Below, piece after piece: positions 21,184-33,200 of a DNA stretch of 64,000 nt (position 1 is the stretch's first letter; the number at the start of each line of letters is the position of its first letter). The notes below the pieces were generated by a model that was not told the DNA's origin, did not search any database, and was given only the letters and a program-made list of their open reading frames with translations. Position numbers and translations under genes: made by a program. Origin of the DNA: Eledone cirrhosa (lineage: Eukaryota; Mollusca; Cephalopoda; Octopoda; Eledonidae); contig OZ024743.1 in assembly GCA_964016885.1 (NCBI GenBank), positions 340,258,907-340,322,906 of the forward strand. Reading direction: 5' to 3'.

Positions 21184-23773
21184 GACAGAAGCCAAAAGAG
21201 GGAGCAGATCCACTATCCGGTCTTTGCGAGACCAGGATGGACAGGTGATCCTTGAACCTAATCAGATGTGCGAGGCTTTTCAAAAGCACTTTGCCGGATT
21301 GTTCGGAAGGGGCGGGAAGCCGGTTGGGGATGTGGACTTCGGTCCATATCCTGACGGCCTGCCGCGTCTCTCGGACAGGGAGGCGAAGTCCTGCGAGGAG
21401 CCGATTTCAGCCGCTGAGATAGAGGACGTGCTGAGCCAATGCGGCAAACGCAAATCCCCGAGTCTCGATGGTCTTCCATACGAACTATATCTAGCTATGC
21501 CGGACTTGTTCCCCGATCTCCTTGAGGCGGTCTACTGCAACTGGCAACAGAACGGGAGACTTCCCTGTGCTGTGACCAAGGGCGTAGTCACGCTAGTGAG
21601 GAAGGACGAGAACAAGGGGGACGAAATAAATAATTTCAGGCCCATAACTCTGCTAAATACAGAGTTACAGATTTTGGCCAAGGTGCTAGCAAAGAGGTTG
21701 GCGCTTGTCGTGGGTAATCTGGTGGGAGATGCGCAGACATGTGCTATCCCGTCCAGGTCCATCCACGACAACCTCCACCTCATGCGATACATCATAGAGA
21801 GGGTTGGGAACGAACCCGGCTTTGGTGGGACCCTGATCAACTTGGATCAATCTAAGGCATTCGATAGGGTTGACCATGGTTACCTGGATGCGGTGCTAGC
21901 GGCGGTAGGCTTCGGACCCGTTTTCAGGGGCTGGATCAATGCCATGCACAGCAGCCGCATCTGCTCTAGGGTCAAGGTGAACGGCTACCTCTCGGAGCCG
22001 TTCGAAATCGCGCGGTCCATCCAACAGGGGTGCCCTCTCTCCTCCCTTCTGTATGTAATGACTAGAGCCACTGCTGCGGAAGTTGGAGTTGTTGCAGGGC
22101 ATCCCGTTGGGACCGGGATTGCGGAAAGCGGTGTCAGCCTACGCCGATGACGTAACAGTAATGGTGTCGACGGCCTCGGAAATCGGGGCGATCGGCACCT
22201 TACTGGAGAAGTACGAAAGATTTACAGGGGCTAAGCTGAACCGGGACAAATCGATCGGTCTGCAACTCGTCACGTGGAGGGGCAGATCGATGCCCTCCGA
22301 TGGCGTCGTCGGGCGCTGGACGGAGGGCCCGGTGAAGTTGCCCGGGGTCTGGTTCGGACCAGACCTCCAGGTGGAGAAGAACTGGGGTGAGGTAACGAAC
22401 AGGGTGTTTGCACTGACCCAGAAGTGGGCCGAGTGCAAACTGTCCCTGAAAGGTCGGGCGGAGGTGGCGAACATTTATATAGCGTCCGTCATCTACTACC
22501 GCCTGACCGTTGTGACTTGCCCAAGGGAAACGCTCGCCAAAATGGAGCGCGCACTCTTCCAATTCCTTTGGAAGAAGCGGGCTCCTATGGTGAGGAGATC
22601 CATCTGCTGTCAACACCCTTCGAAAGGAGGGCTGGGGATGTGTAAACACGCATTAAGGCTACGGTACCTTCACGTATTCCTCTCCGGTCAACCGGTGTGG
22701 GCCCCGTTTGTGAGGCGAGCCTTTCCCAGACTCGTCTCACTCACCGAGCTGCAATCCTGGGTCAAGCAAAGACCGAGAAAACTGGGCGCCTGGCACACCG
22801 AGTGTGCCCAGGCGCTCACGGCTCTCTGGCAGGCGGACCCGGCTGTCAGTGGAGAATCCACCTCGTCATTCTATAGAGGGCTGGTGGTTAGCAGGTGCGA
22901 CGACGCCCTCGGAGAAGCCCTAGGCATGGAGGAAGACGAACTGGCAAACCTGTTCGGTAGGACATTCAGCCCGGGACCCATGGACAACTTCCAGAAGTCC
23001 CTGGCCTGGCAGTGCTACAGAAGGGCTCTGCCCGTTCGAGAAAGGCTCTACAGACACGGGCGCCCGGGTAGGGACCCCTCGAAAAAGATCTGTCCCAGAT
23101 GCGTGTGCGACGAGGAAACCGTTGCACACACATTGGTACACTGCTCGGGCATTGCCGATCTGTGGGGCTATGTCGAACAACTGCTGTCAAGGGTGGGACC
23201 GATCCGGTTGACCACCGAGTCTATTGTAACGATCAAGCCGCCTCCCCTCTTCAAAAACGAAGAAGAGGCGGTGTTTCTGTGCGTAATAGCCATGGCGAAA
23301 TAGGTTGTATGGTGGACGCGTCTGAAAGGACTGAGGTCAGACACCTTTCTCTCTGGCCAGCAACTGGTCCGTTTCTTCCGATATCATTTCGGAAGAAGGA
23401 TCAGGATGGAGAGAGAGGTGCTGCGCCCCAGCCGTTTTTATGAAAGATGGGTGAAAGTGGCGAGAATGGCCCGTGTGAATGGGCCTTCACTCTACATCAG
23501 ACTATAGGTGAGGAAGATGAAAGACCAAGGGAGCACCCCTTCTCTGTGCGCCTGAGGAAAAGGGTTGCACACTTTTTTTCGTGGGTGTGTGCGACCCCCC
23601 AAGGCGCCTCCTCTCTATTGAGGACTTTGTTATAAATTTTATTTTTTGTTATATTTTATTTTATTTTTATATATTGTTATTGCCTCCTCCTTATTGAGGA
23701 CGCCTTGTTTTGTAAACTCCCCCAATTGTACTTGTCCCACTTTTGATGCCCTGGTGGCAAATAAAAGAAACAT
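21184..23773 (+). mobile_element. Tx1-like LINE copy B, 5'-truncated
   Basis: B begins inside ORF2 at the position equivalent to 18294 in A (GACAGAAGCCAAAAGAGG), immediately after (CTAC)n, and is nearly identical to A through the 3'UTR and terminal hairpin (23748-23758). Being so similar to A, it is the same subfamily. The tail is TATC/TATT repeats. Confidence 0.88.
21185..23506 (+). pseudogene. ORF2 fragment of copy B: RT and C-terminus
   Basis: It retains KSPSLDG (Gly to Ser relative to A), FRPITLLNTE, motif A LDQSKAFDRV and, unlike A, an intact motif B region (QQGCPLSSLLYV). A 2-base loss near 22064 shifts the frame; the continuation (22083-23303) carries AYADDVTVMV. A 15-base in-frame loss at about 22640 removes PWLMM after GLGM. 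TAG at 23301-23303 replaces a Glu codon in MAKEVVWW, then the frame runs to the natural stop. The endonuclease is missing through truncation. Confidence 0.82.
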
Positions 23774-23832
23774 ATCTATTTATCTACCTATTTATCTACC
23801 TAAATCACTATCTATTTACCTATCTATTTACT
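23774..23832. repeat. (TATC/TACC)n microsatellite between LINEs B and C
   Basis: Short tetranucleotide tract between the tail of B and the truncated start of C. Confidence 0.85.
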
Positions 23833-26025
23833 GCTGTTAGCTGGGCCGGAGTGACGGAGGCGAAAAGTGGCAACAAGTCCACGATTCGATCTTTGAAGGA
23901 CCAAGACCGACGCGTGATAAGTGAGCCGAAGCAGATGTGCGCGGCCTTTCAGCGGCACTTTGCTCAACTGTTCGGGCAAGGTGGCGCGCCGGGAGGGGCT
24001 ATGGATTTCGGTCCATACTTCGACGGCCTACCGCGACTCTCGGACAGCGAGGCGAAGTTTTGCGAAAGGCCGATTTTGACCGCTGAAATAGGGGACGCGC
24101 TGAGCAAATGCGGAAAACGCAAATCTCCAGGTCTCGACGGTCTACTCTACGAATTTTGCGTAGCAGTGCCGGACTTGTTCTCCGGTCTCCTGGAAGCGGT
24201 CTACAGAAACTGGCAGCAGAACGGGAGAATTCCCAGTTCTGTGACCAAGGGCGTAGTCACGTTAGTCAGGAAGGACGAGAATAAGAGGGATGACATAGGC
24301 AATTTCCGGCCCATAACTCTGCTCAACACAGAGTTACAGATTTTGGCCAAGGTGTTGGCAAAGAGGCTGGCGCTTGTCGTCGAAAACCTGGTGGGAGAAG
24401 CGCAGACATGCGCAATCCCGACCAGGTCCATACACGACAACCTCCGCCTCATGCGATACATCATAGAGAGAGTAGGGTGTAAACCAAGCTTCGGTTGGGC
24501 CCTGATCAACTTGGATCAGTCTAAGGCTTTCGTTACCTGGATGCGGTGCTCGAGGCGGCAGGCTTCGGACCCGTGTTCAGGGGCTGGTTTGCTGCAATGC
24601 ACAGCAGCAACATCTGCTCAATGGTCAAGGTGAACGGCTACCTCTGGGAGCCGTTCCATATCACGCGATCCATCCGACAGGGATGCCCTCTCTCCTCCCT
24701 TCTGTATGTACTGCCTCACGAGCCACTACTGCGGAAGTTGGAGCTATTGCAGGGCATCCTTTTGGAACCGGGACTGCGAAAAGCGGCGTCCGCCTACGCC
24801 GACGACGTGACAGTAATGGTGTCGAGCACCTCACAAATCGGAGATCGAATACGAAAGGTTCACAGGAACGAAGCTGAACCAGGACAAATCCGTCGGTTTG
24901 AAACTCGGAACGTGGCGAGGCAAACCGATGCCTTCCGATGGCGTCGTCGGATGCTGGACGGAAGGACCGGTAAAGGTGGAGAAGAACTGGAACGAGGTGA
25001 CGGCCAAGGTGTTTGCGCTCACCCAGAAGTGGGCCGAGTGCAAACTATCCTTGAAAGGTCGAGCGGAGGTGGCGAACACTTTTATAGCGTCCGTCATTTA
25101 CTACCGCTTGACCGTTGTGCCTTGTCCAGCCAAATCGCTCACCAAAATGGTGCGCGCGCTCTTCCAATTCCTTTGGAAGAAACGGGCTCCTTTGGTGAGA
25201 AGATCTATCTGCTGCCAACATCCTTCAAACCGAGGGCTGGGGATGCCGTGACTGACGATGCGCAAACACGCACTCAGGCTGCGGCACCTCCACGTATTCC
25301 TCACCGCACAACCGGTGTGGGCCCCGTCTGTGAGGCGAGCGTTCCCACGACTCGTCTCGCTGACCGAGCTGCAGACCTGGGTCAAGCAAAGACCGAGGAA
25401 AATGGACGACTGGCACATCGAATGTGCTCAGGCGCTCACTGTCCTGTGGGAAACGGACCCGGCGATCAGTGGAGACTCCACGTCGACATTCTATTCAGGG
25501 CTGGTCCGCAGCAAGTGCGACGACGCGCTCGGAGAAACTCTAGGCGTAGAGGAAGACCTTCCGCCCGGGACCAATGGACAACTTCCAAAAGTCCCTGGCC
25601 TGGCAGTGCTACTGAGGAGCTCTACCAGTTCGAGACAAGCTCAACAGACACGGGCGCCCGGGCAGGAACCCTTCGAAAAAGATCTGTCCGAGATGCGTGC
25701 GTGACAGGGAAACCGACGCGCACGCATTTGTACACTGCCCGAGCGTTACCAACCTGTGGGGCTATGTAGAACGACTATTGTTGCGGGTGGGACCAATCCA
25801 GTTGACCACCGAGTCCATTGTCATGATCAAACAGCCACCCTCCTTCAAAAAGGAGGAAGAGGCGGTTTTCCTATGTGTTACGGTTATGGTGAAAGAGGTT
25901 ATATGGTGGACGAGGTTAAAAGGGCTGAGGTCAGACACCTTTCTCTCCGGCGATCAACTGATTCGTTTTTCTCAAATATCATTTTGGAAGAAGAATCAGG
26001 ATGGAGAGAGAGGTAATGTACCCGA
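23833..26025 (+). mobile_element. Tx1-like LINE copy C, 5'-truncated and joined to copy D
   Basis: C starts within ORF2 at GCTGTTAGCTGGGCC (D coordinate about 29160) after the microsatellite and is closest to D. Its 3' end is lost: near 26025 the sequence passes from the ORF2 tail (GAGAGAGGTAATGTACCC) straight into the 5'UTR end of D (CAAAATTTCTACCGG) without 3'UTR or microsatellite. The junction falls where both parents have a similar GCAAA/ACAAAATTT stretch. Confidence 0.82.
23833..26025 (+). pseudogene. ORF2 fragment of copy C with several microdeletions
   Basis: RT sequence is recognisable (FRPITLLNTE, RQGCPLSSLLYV, AYADDVTVMV) but heavily damaged. A 16-base loss near 24530 removes FDRVD of motif A. 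A loss near 24840 shortens the segment after motif C. Another near 24975 removes the GVWFGPDLQ block. A loss near 25557 lies before PPGTNGQL. TGA at about 25249 replaces the conserved Trp, and a TAC-AG to TACTGA change lies near 25611. A one-base gain near 25970 moves the final frame. The number of small losses suggests C is older than A and B. Confidence 0.78.
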
Positions 26026-26060
26026 GCAAAATTTCTACCGGAATTTTGAATATAGCCAAA

Positions 26061-28073
26061 ATGGCCAAATTCTTTGACCTCATCTTCACAAAAAACACAT
26101 CAGAGAATTGTAGAGATGGGCTGTCAATATCACCTTCCACAGCACTAGTAACAGGTGAAGGCTGTCTGCCTGCTGCTATCACCAACAACAGCAACAGCAA
26201 CAACAACAGCAACAAAAACAACAACATCAAATCTGTCAGCCAACAATTAGACAGAGGTGGTGGAGGGACGGTAAAACTGTCAAGCCAAGAAGCAGCTCGC
26301 ACCGCCTCGTTGAAACACTTCGATATGTTTAAAACCCACCCTGACAACAACACCAGCACCACCAACACGAAAACTGTGAATGGCACAAACCAAAACAACG
26401 CCATCAACAACAACAGTGACAACGAGAACAAGAAGAACAACAACGACAACAAAACCACAACCAACAACAACAAAAACAACACCAACAACGGAAAAAACGA
26501 AAACAACATCAACAATAAGAACAATAATAACAACAACAAGACCAATAACTGCAACAAGGAAGTAAACGACAAAATTTCATTTGCGCAAACCGTAAAGAAA
26601 ACGGTAAGCTACACTTCGGTAGATATTTCAAATGCAAATGAGCTTTTGAATAACGCCAGACAATATGTAACTTTTGGGGAGAACGGATCATTCTCCATAA
26701 ACTCTCCCCCAGATTTGCGAAGAGAAGCTGCCTTGAAAACTGTGATTTTCAGGACAATCTCAAATAAAACACGAAAACCGACGCAACTTTCACAAGGCGA
26801 AATTGAGTTGGCTTTAAAAAATACATTAAAAGACATTGCTTTTATTCAGAAGGAAGGGAAGTTTATCCATTCTAATGAAAGACCAATTGACGGCGCATAA
26901 ATATTCTGTGTCGCCAATTGTGTCACCGCTGTTCACTCTTTTCCCCACTTACATGTGGAAAAAGACACAGAAAATAAAAATCCAAAGTATCACACCAAAT
27001 ATTGACATTTGGTGGGTACTATGTGGATTTTTAAACCACGAAATAGACTATATAATATCGGTAGGTAAGACCTCTGGCGACCTGTTCAGCGGAACTAGCC
27101 TGGAAGTTCTGGTCCAAATGACACCAGAACGAATAGCTAGGATCCTGGAACCTGTGTTGCTGGATGGGCTTATATACATAAACATTTCGGTCGAGGGTAG
27201 GCGGCCCTCATGTTACCACTGCTCAAGCAGGGGTCACCTGAGAGCTTCCTGTCCTCGGCTAACTAGACAAAAAAAGGCACTACTGCCAACACCTGCAACA
27301 CCAGCACAACAATCACCACCACCACCACCACAACAACAACAACATAAAAAAATAGTGACAACAAAATAAATTACAAACACAGTGCCACCCAATCCTCCCC
27401 ACCTAAAACAACTCCAGAAACACCCACACACATAACAGCTCGCCAAAACGTACCCCTCCCCAACAACACGGATGAGGCCTCATCATCGTCACCCAGTGAC
27501 GATGAGGGAGAGACTTTCCGACCAGTAAAAAGAAAAAAGAAAAGACATAACACAAACAAAATTGCAACAAACACACAAATACCCACACAAGCGATGCAAA
27601 CAGCACAAACAGAAACACCCCCTCCTGAAAACAAAACACCTACTACAAAACGTAAACACACACAAGAACCACAGACAAAAAGCAACCCAACACAACAAAA
27701 ATGTTACACCTACATAAATACTAACAATAAAACTTTAAAAGACACCATATATAAAAACCCTTCAGTGGAGACCGAAGGGAAAACTTTTACACACTCTTCG
27801 GAGAATCCTAATCTTAAAATGATTAGGACCTCCATGGACACACATAAACAGTTAAAAGAAAAATTTCCTAACGACGTAGGTAACCCCTGCGTCAAACCCT
27901 ACAATCGAGTCTTGTTAAAATGTTTCCCCACCCCCACCCCCATCCCACCAGACACCTCCTCCCCACCAAACATCTCTGTCCCCTTCCCTCCAGAGACCAC
28001 CACCCCACCAAACAACCCCTCCAACACCCCCATGGAAATTGTGCAGCCTGGTCCCCAGGAGACGAAGAGGTGA
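26061..28073 (+). pseudogene. Tx1-like ORF1 of copy D
   Basis: It begins MAKFFDLIFTKNTSENC at 26061; the same start is seen in F. An Asn-rich stretch (26180-26560) is encoded by AAC repeats. FAQTVKKTVSYTSVDIS follows, then an 11-base loss near 26855 removes DRLYG and shifts the frame. The second frame (to 27369) contains YMWKKTQKIKIQS, FSGTSLEVLVQM and the CCHC knuckle CYHCSSRGHLRASC, ending at a TAA where F has CAA. The last part (DEASSSSPSDDEGETF, KRKKKRH, then NPNLKMIRTSMDTHKQLKEK) corresponds to the A C-terminus. An upstream in-frame stretch from C adds residues before the true start; I take that as accidental. Confidence 0.75.
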
Positions 28074-28113
28074 GTGATTTCTTTTCCTCTTCTGTTAACT
28101 TTTCAGCACCAAC

Positions 28114-31100
28114 ATGGCCAATATAAGAGTTGGATGTGTGAATGTACGCGGCCTGGGAATGCCCTGGAAACAGGGCAAACTCTTAAACGATCGCAGGTCG
28201 CACAGCATGGATGTAGTAGCAATTTGCGAGTCTAGGATCCACAGCGAGCGACAACTGGCCCCCATCTTCGACGACTTTGAGATCTACGCATCTCTGTCAG
28301 CCGGGAGGTGAGGGTGGGGTTGCCGTTTTGCTGCGGAAACACCTGGACCTCGTAACACCGACGGTACATCTGGACCCGGAGGGTCGACTGGTGGTCCTAG
28401 ACGTTGACGGTAGTGAAGGTGGAGCCTTCAGACTGGTGGCCGCATATTCCCCATCCGGGACACCGCGGCCAGACTTCTTCAAACGTCTAGAGACTTTTCT
28501 GGGAACGTCCCGCTCCCTGCTGTTAGTGGGGGACTGGAATGGAATCCTAGATGCAAGTTGGGACTATGTGGGAGCATGTCCCGATATAGGGGGTGTAACA
28601 GCCTCAAACAGTTATTCGGCCGATTTCAACTGGCCGATTGATATCGACTAGATTTTCCGACTGTGCCACTGTGGACGTGGACTAACCGCAGCGGAACATC
28701 TAGATCGAACCTAGATAGGGTTCTAGTTAGAAAGAAGGATAGGGACATGTTAAGCTGCCCACAAATGTTCATGGTTGCCTATTCAGATCACAAATTAGTG
28801 ACCTGCTTAGTCAACCTTGACAAAACCCATAGACAGGGACCCAGCTACTGGAAGCTGAACTTGTCGTTACCGACATGCAAAGCCTACAGTAGACGGATTA
28901 GCACTTTAGTTAAGCAGCACTTGACGGGGGCCATTGTCAACTCTCTCAAGAGGGCAGTTAGATTAGACTCGATAGGTTTTAGTAAAGAATTAGTGTTAGA
29001 TAGAAATAAGACCGAAAAGGAACTGGTAGATAAAGTAGAAGAGGCACTTAGGAGTGGCAACGTAGCCAGCGTGCTAGCGACGAGAACGTTCTTCAACGCA
29101 AAGCATGAAGGCTGCGTTGTCAGAAGCAAAATACGTGGTCTGGGAAACGAGGGAGCCAAAGCTGTTAGCTGGGCCCGAGTGACGGATGCGAAAAGTGGCA
29201 ACAAGTCCACGATTCGGTCTTTGAAGGACCAAGACGGACGCGTGATACGTGAGCCGAAGCAAATGTGAGCGGCCTTTCAGCGGCACTTTGCTCAACTGTT
29301 CGGGCAGGGCGGCGCGCCAGGAGGGGCTATGGATTTCGGTTCATACCTCGACGGCCTACCGCGACTCTCGGACAGCGAGGCGAAGTTCTGCGAAAGGCCG
29401 ATTTTGGCCGCTGAGATAGGGCACGCGCTGAGCCAATGCGGCAAACGCAAATCTCCAGGTCTCGACGGTCTACCCTACGAATTTTACGTAGCAATGCCGG
29501 ACTTGTTCTCCGGTCTCCTGGAATCGGTCTACAGAAACTGGCAGCAGAACGAGAGAATTCCCAGTTCTGTGACCAAGGGCGTAATCACGTTAGTCAGGAA
29601 GGACGAGAACAAGGGGGATGACATAGGCAACTTCCGGCTCATAACTCTGCTCAACACAGAGTTACAGATTTTGGCCAAGGTGTTGGCAAAGAGGCTGGCG
29701 CTTGTCGTCGAAAACCTGGTGGGAGAAGCGCAGACATGCGCAATCTCGACCAGGTCCATACACGACAACCTCCACCTCATGCGATACATCATAGAGAGAG
29801 TAGGGTGTAAACCCGGCTTCGGTGGGGCCCTGATCAACTTGGATCAGTCTAAGGCTTTCGATAGGGTTGACCATCGTTACCTGGATGCGGTGCTCGAGGC
29901 GCCAGGTTTCAGTCCCGTGTTCAGCGGATGGATGCTGCAATGCACAACAGCAACAATGCTCAAGGGTTAAGGTGAACGGCTACCTCTCGGAGCCGTTCCA
30001 TATCACGCGATCCATCCGACAGGGATGCCCTCTCTCCTCCCTTCTGTACGTACTGACTCTCGAGCCACTACTGCGGAAGTTGGAGCTACTGCAGGGCATC
30101 CCTTTGGAACCGGGACTGCGAAAAGCGGCGTCGGCCTACGCCGACGACGTGACAGTAATGGTGTCGAGCACCTCGCAAATTGGGGAGATCGGCACCTTAC
30201 TGGAGGAATACGAAAGGTTCACAGGAACGAAGCTGAACCGGGACAAAGCCGTCGGTTTGCAACTCGGAACGTATAGAGGCAGACCGATGCCTTCCGATGA
30301 CGTCGTCGGACGCTGGACGGAAGGACCGGTAAAGCTGCACGGGGTCTGGTTTGGTCCTGACCTCCAGGTGGAGATTAACTGGAAAGAGGTGACGGCCAAG
30401 GTGTTTGCGCTCACCCAGAAGTGGGCCGAGTGCAAACTACCCTTGAAAGGTCGAGCGGAGGTGGCGAACACTTTTATAGCGTCCGTCATCTACTACCGCT
30501 TGACCGTTGTGCCTTGTCCAGCCAAAACGCTCACCAAAACGGAGGGCGCGCTCTTCCAATTCCTTTGGAAGAAACGGGCTCCTTTGGTGAGAAGATCCAT
30601 CTTCTGACAACACCCTTCAAACGGAGGGCTGAGGATGCCGTGGCTGACAATGCGCAAACACGCGCTCAGGCTGCGGCACCTCCACGTATTCCTCACCAGA
30701 CAACCGGTGTGGGCCCCGTTCGTGAGGCGAGCCTTCCCACGACACGTCTCGCTGACCGAGCTGCAGACCTGGGTCAAGCAAAGACCGAGGGAAATGGGCG
30801 ACTAGCACATTGAATGTGCTCAGGCGCTCACAACCCTCTGGCAAACGGACCCGGTGATCAGTGGAGACTCCACTTCGACATTCTATAGAGGGTTGGTCCG
30901 CAGAAAGTGCGACGAGACGCTCGGAGAAAATCTAGGCGTAGAGGAGGACGAACTGGCCAGTCTCTTCGGTAGGACCTTCCGCCCGGGACTAATGGACAAC
31001 TTCCAAAAGTCCCTGGCCTGGCAGTGCTACAGAGGAGCTCTACCAGTTCAAGACAAGCTCTACAGACACGGGCGCCCGGGTAGGGACCCTTCGAAAAAGA

Positions 31101-31519
31101 TCTGTCCGAGATGCGTGCGTGACGAGGAAACCGTCGCACACGCATTTGTACACTGCCCGGGCGTTACCAACCTGTGGGGCTATGTAGAACGACTATTGTT
31201 GCGGGTGGGACCAATCTAGTTGACCACCGAGTCCATTGTCATGATCAAACCGCCACCCTCCTTCAAAAACGAGGGAGAGGCAGTTTCCCTATGTGTTATG
31301 GCTATGGTGAAAGAGGTTATATGGTGGACGAGGTTAAAAGGGCTGAGGTCAGACACCTTTCTCTCCGGCGAGCAACTGATTCGTTTTTTAAAATATCATT
31401 TTGGAAGAAGAATCAGGATGGAGAGAGAGGTGCTGTACCCCAGCAAATTTTATAAAAGGTGGGTGAATGTGGCAAAGATGGCTCGAGGGGTTGGGCCTTC
31501 TCTCTATATAAGCCTGTAG
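28114..31519 (+). pseudogene. Tx1-like ORF2 of copy D, multiply disrupted
   Basis: It starts MANIRVGCVNVRGLG. Endonuclease motifs are present across two frames: ICESRI, VGDWNGILD, TNRSGTSRSNLDR (Tyr to Asn relative to A), YSDHKLVTC. Frameshifts lie near 28300 and 28610. A TGA at 29266-29268 replaces the Cys of QMCAAF. RT motifs KSPGLDG, LDQSKAFDRV, RQGCPLSSLLYV and AYADDVTVMV are intact but spread over two frames. Further stops are TGA at 30605-30607 and TAG at 31217-31219. The C-terminal CPRCVRDEETVAHAFVHC is intact. Inactive. Confidence 0.82.
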
Positions 31520-31692
31520 GTTGAGGAAAAATAGGACGGGGTGTGTACAACCCCTGTGTAACACCTCACCCCTATTGGGGATTTCAATTGTTATTTGTCA
31601 CTGTATTAATGGTTTTATTTTCATACACCTGTAAGTAAACTCCCCATTTGTATTTGTCCCCTTCTTTTGTGCCCTTGTGGTATTAAAGAAAT

Positions 31693-31900
31693 TTATCTAT
31701 CTATCTCCCTACCTACCTACCTACCTACCTACCTACCTACCTACCTACCTACCTACCTACCTACATACCTATTATTTACATACCTACCTATCTATCTCCC
31801 TACCTACCTACCTACCTACCTACCTACATACCTATTATTTACATACCTACCTATCTACCTACCTACCTACCTATCTATCTACCTATCTATCTAATCTATC
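31693..31900. repeat. (CTAC/CTAT)n microsatellite between LINEs D and E
   Basis: About 200 bases with an internal duplicated block containing ATACCTATTATTTACATACC (twice, near 31765 and 31828), showing local expansion of a longer unit. Confidence 0.93.
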
Positions 31901-31966
31901 GGAATTAATCTAGCTGTCGTCTGTTCTACAGTGTGGATGTAATTCACTTCGCGCAGAAGTTTTGTT

Positions 31967-32082
31967 CAAATTTATTGCGGAAATTTTGTGAGTTCAAATT
32001 TAATTTTGATACTATTGTGTAGCTTGACCCCCCGTCTGAACTGTCAGGCGGTGGGTCAGCTCATCTTTACCCCTCCTAGAGG
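31967..32082 (+). promoter_or_regulatory. 5'UTR hairpin cluster of LINE E
   Basis: Equivalents of the A hairpins with different bases: AAATTT (31968-31973) with AAATTT (31981-31986); GCTTGACCC (32022-32030) with GGGTCAGC (32053-32060), extended by CTGA/TCAG; and CCTC-CTA-GAGG (32072-32082). Pairing is kept although the sequence differs from A. Confidence 0.55.
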
Positions 32083-32107
32083 TGAAAAACCTGTTTTAAA
32101 AAATGTT

Positions 32108-33200
32108 ATGGCAAAAAAAATTTCAATCGTCTGACAGAAATGTTAAACGAAACGAACGAAAATAGTGGTGGGGGGACAGCGGTAAGAGTTGTAAGCTCGC
32201 ACGCTTTAGTCCCCCCTTCCTTCCCAACTAACGTCATAGAGAAGGAAGGAAAAAATAAAATAAAAACAGACGAATCTGCGGAGAAAAATGACGAAAACAC
32301 AATTCTGGACATGGATTCCAACAACGGAAAAAAAAAAATTTGAAAAATTGCATGACAATACTAATACCACAAACAAAGACACAACAAACACAAAAATAAC
32401 ATTTGAAAATAACACCATAACAGAAAGCAAAGCAGACGACAGAGTCAACAAGATTTCATTTGCACAAAAAACAAAGAAATCTTTGACATATATACCTGAA
32501 AATATTTCAGTTGTGGCACGAAAAATCACAGACGCCAAACAATACATAAGTGAAGGAGAGAATGGTATTTTATCGGTAAAAATGCCTCAAGAACTCACCA
32601 AAGACATTGAAAGTCGAACGGTCATGTTCCGCACCATCAACAACACTTCAAAAAAACCTGAACAGCCAACTCAGGCAGATATCAAAACAGTACTCACAGA
32701 AGTACTTAATGAAACCACTTTCATAAGAAAAGACAGACTGTATGGAAGCCTAGCAATCATTATGAAGAACGAATCGGCGGCCAAAAAAATGTGCTTTGTC
32801 ACCGATTCGTTCGAAAATTTTTACCTTTTATCCATCTTATATGGGTAAAAGAACTCAACGCATATGGCTGGATGCAATGATGCCAGATGTGGACTACTGC
32901 TGGCTCATAGCTGGCTTCATCGATCCAGTGAATGACAACGTGATTTCCATTGGGAAAACCACAGGCAATGCGTTCAGTGGAACAGGTATAGAGCTGGTAG
33001 TGCAAATGAAGTCTGAACGCATCGCCCAAATACCCGACAGAATCCTATTAGAGGGCCACGGGTATATAAACATTAGCGTGGAGGGGAGAAGGCCGTCCTG
33101 TCATATCTGTGCAGGCAGAGGGCACCTGAAGGCCGCTTGTCCCCAACTCAACAAAAAGAAAACCCTGCTACCAACACCAGCTCCACCACCACCACCTTTC
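32108..33200 (+). pseudogene. Tx1-like ORF1 fragment of copy E
   Basis: The candidate start at 32108 (MAKKISIV) meets a TGA after eight codons next to an A8 run. The following frames are 32140-32343 and 32288-32848, with a switch in an A run near 32330, and then 32796 onward. Recognisable parts are FAQKTKKSLTYIPENIS, FRTINNTSKKPEQPTQ, RLYGSLAIIMKNE, YMGKRTQRIWLDAM, and the CCHC knuckle CHICAGRGHLKAAC. The C-terminal acidic and basic region is deleted. No Asn-rich stretch as long as in A or D is present. Confidence 0.7.

Larger units (their letters stand above)
26026..31692 (+). mobile_element. Tx1-like LINE copy D, second subfamily, nearly full length
   Basis: D has the end of the 5'UTR, complete-length ORF1 and ORF2, and a 3'UTR ending CCCTTGTGGTATTAAAGAAA before (TCTA)n. 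It differs from A throughout and groups with C and F. Most of its 5'UTR is missing because of the fusion with C. Compared with F the 5' sequence is identical around AATTTCTACCGGAATTTTGA. It carries many more lesions than A. Confidence 0.85.

Noticed and set aside
26001..26060. Extended ORF1 start for copy D
   Set aside because: The upstream in-frame residues come from the tail of copy C across the fusion junction; the start at 26061 matches copy F.
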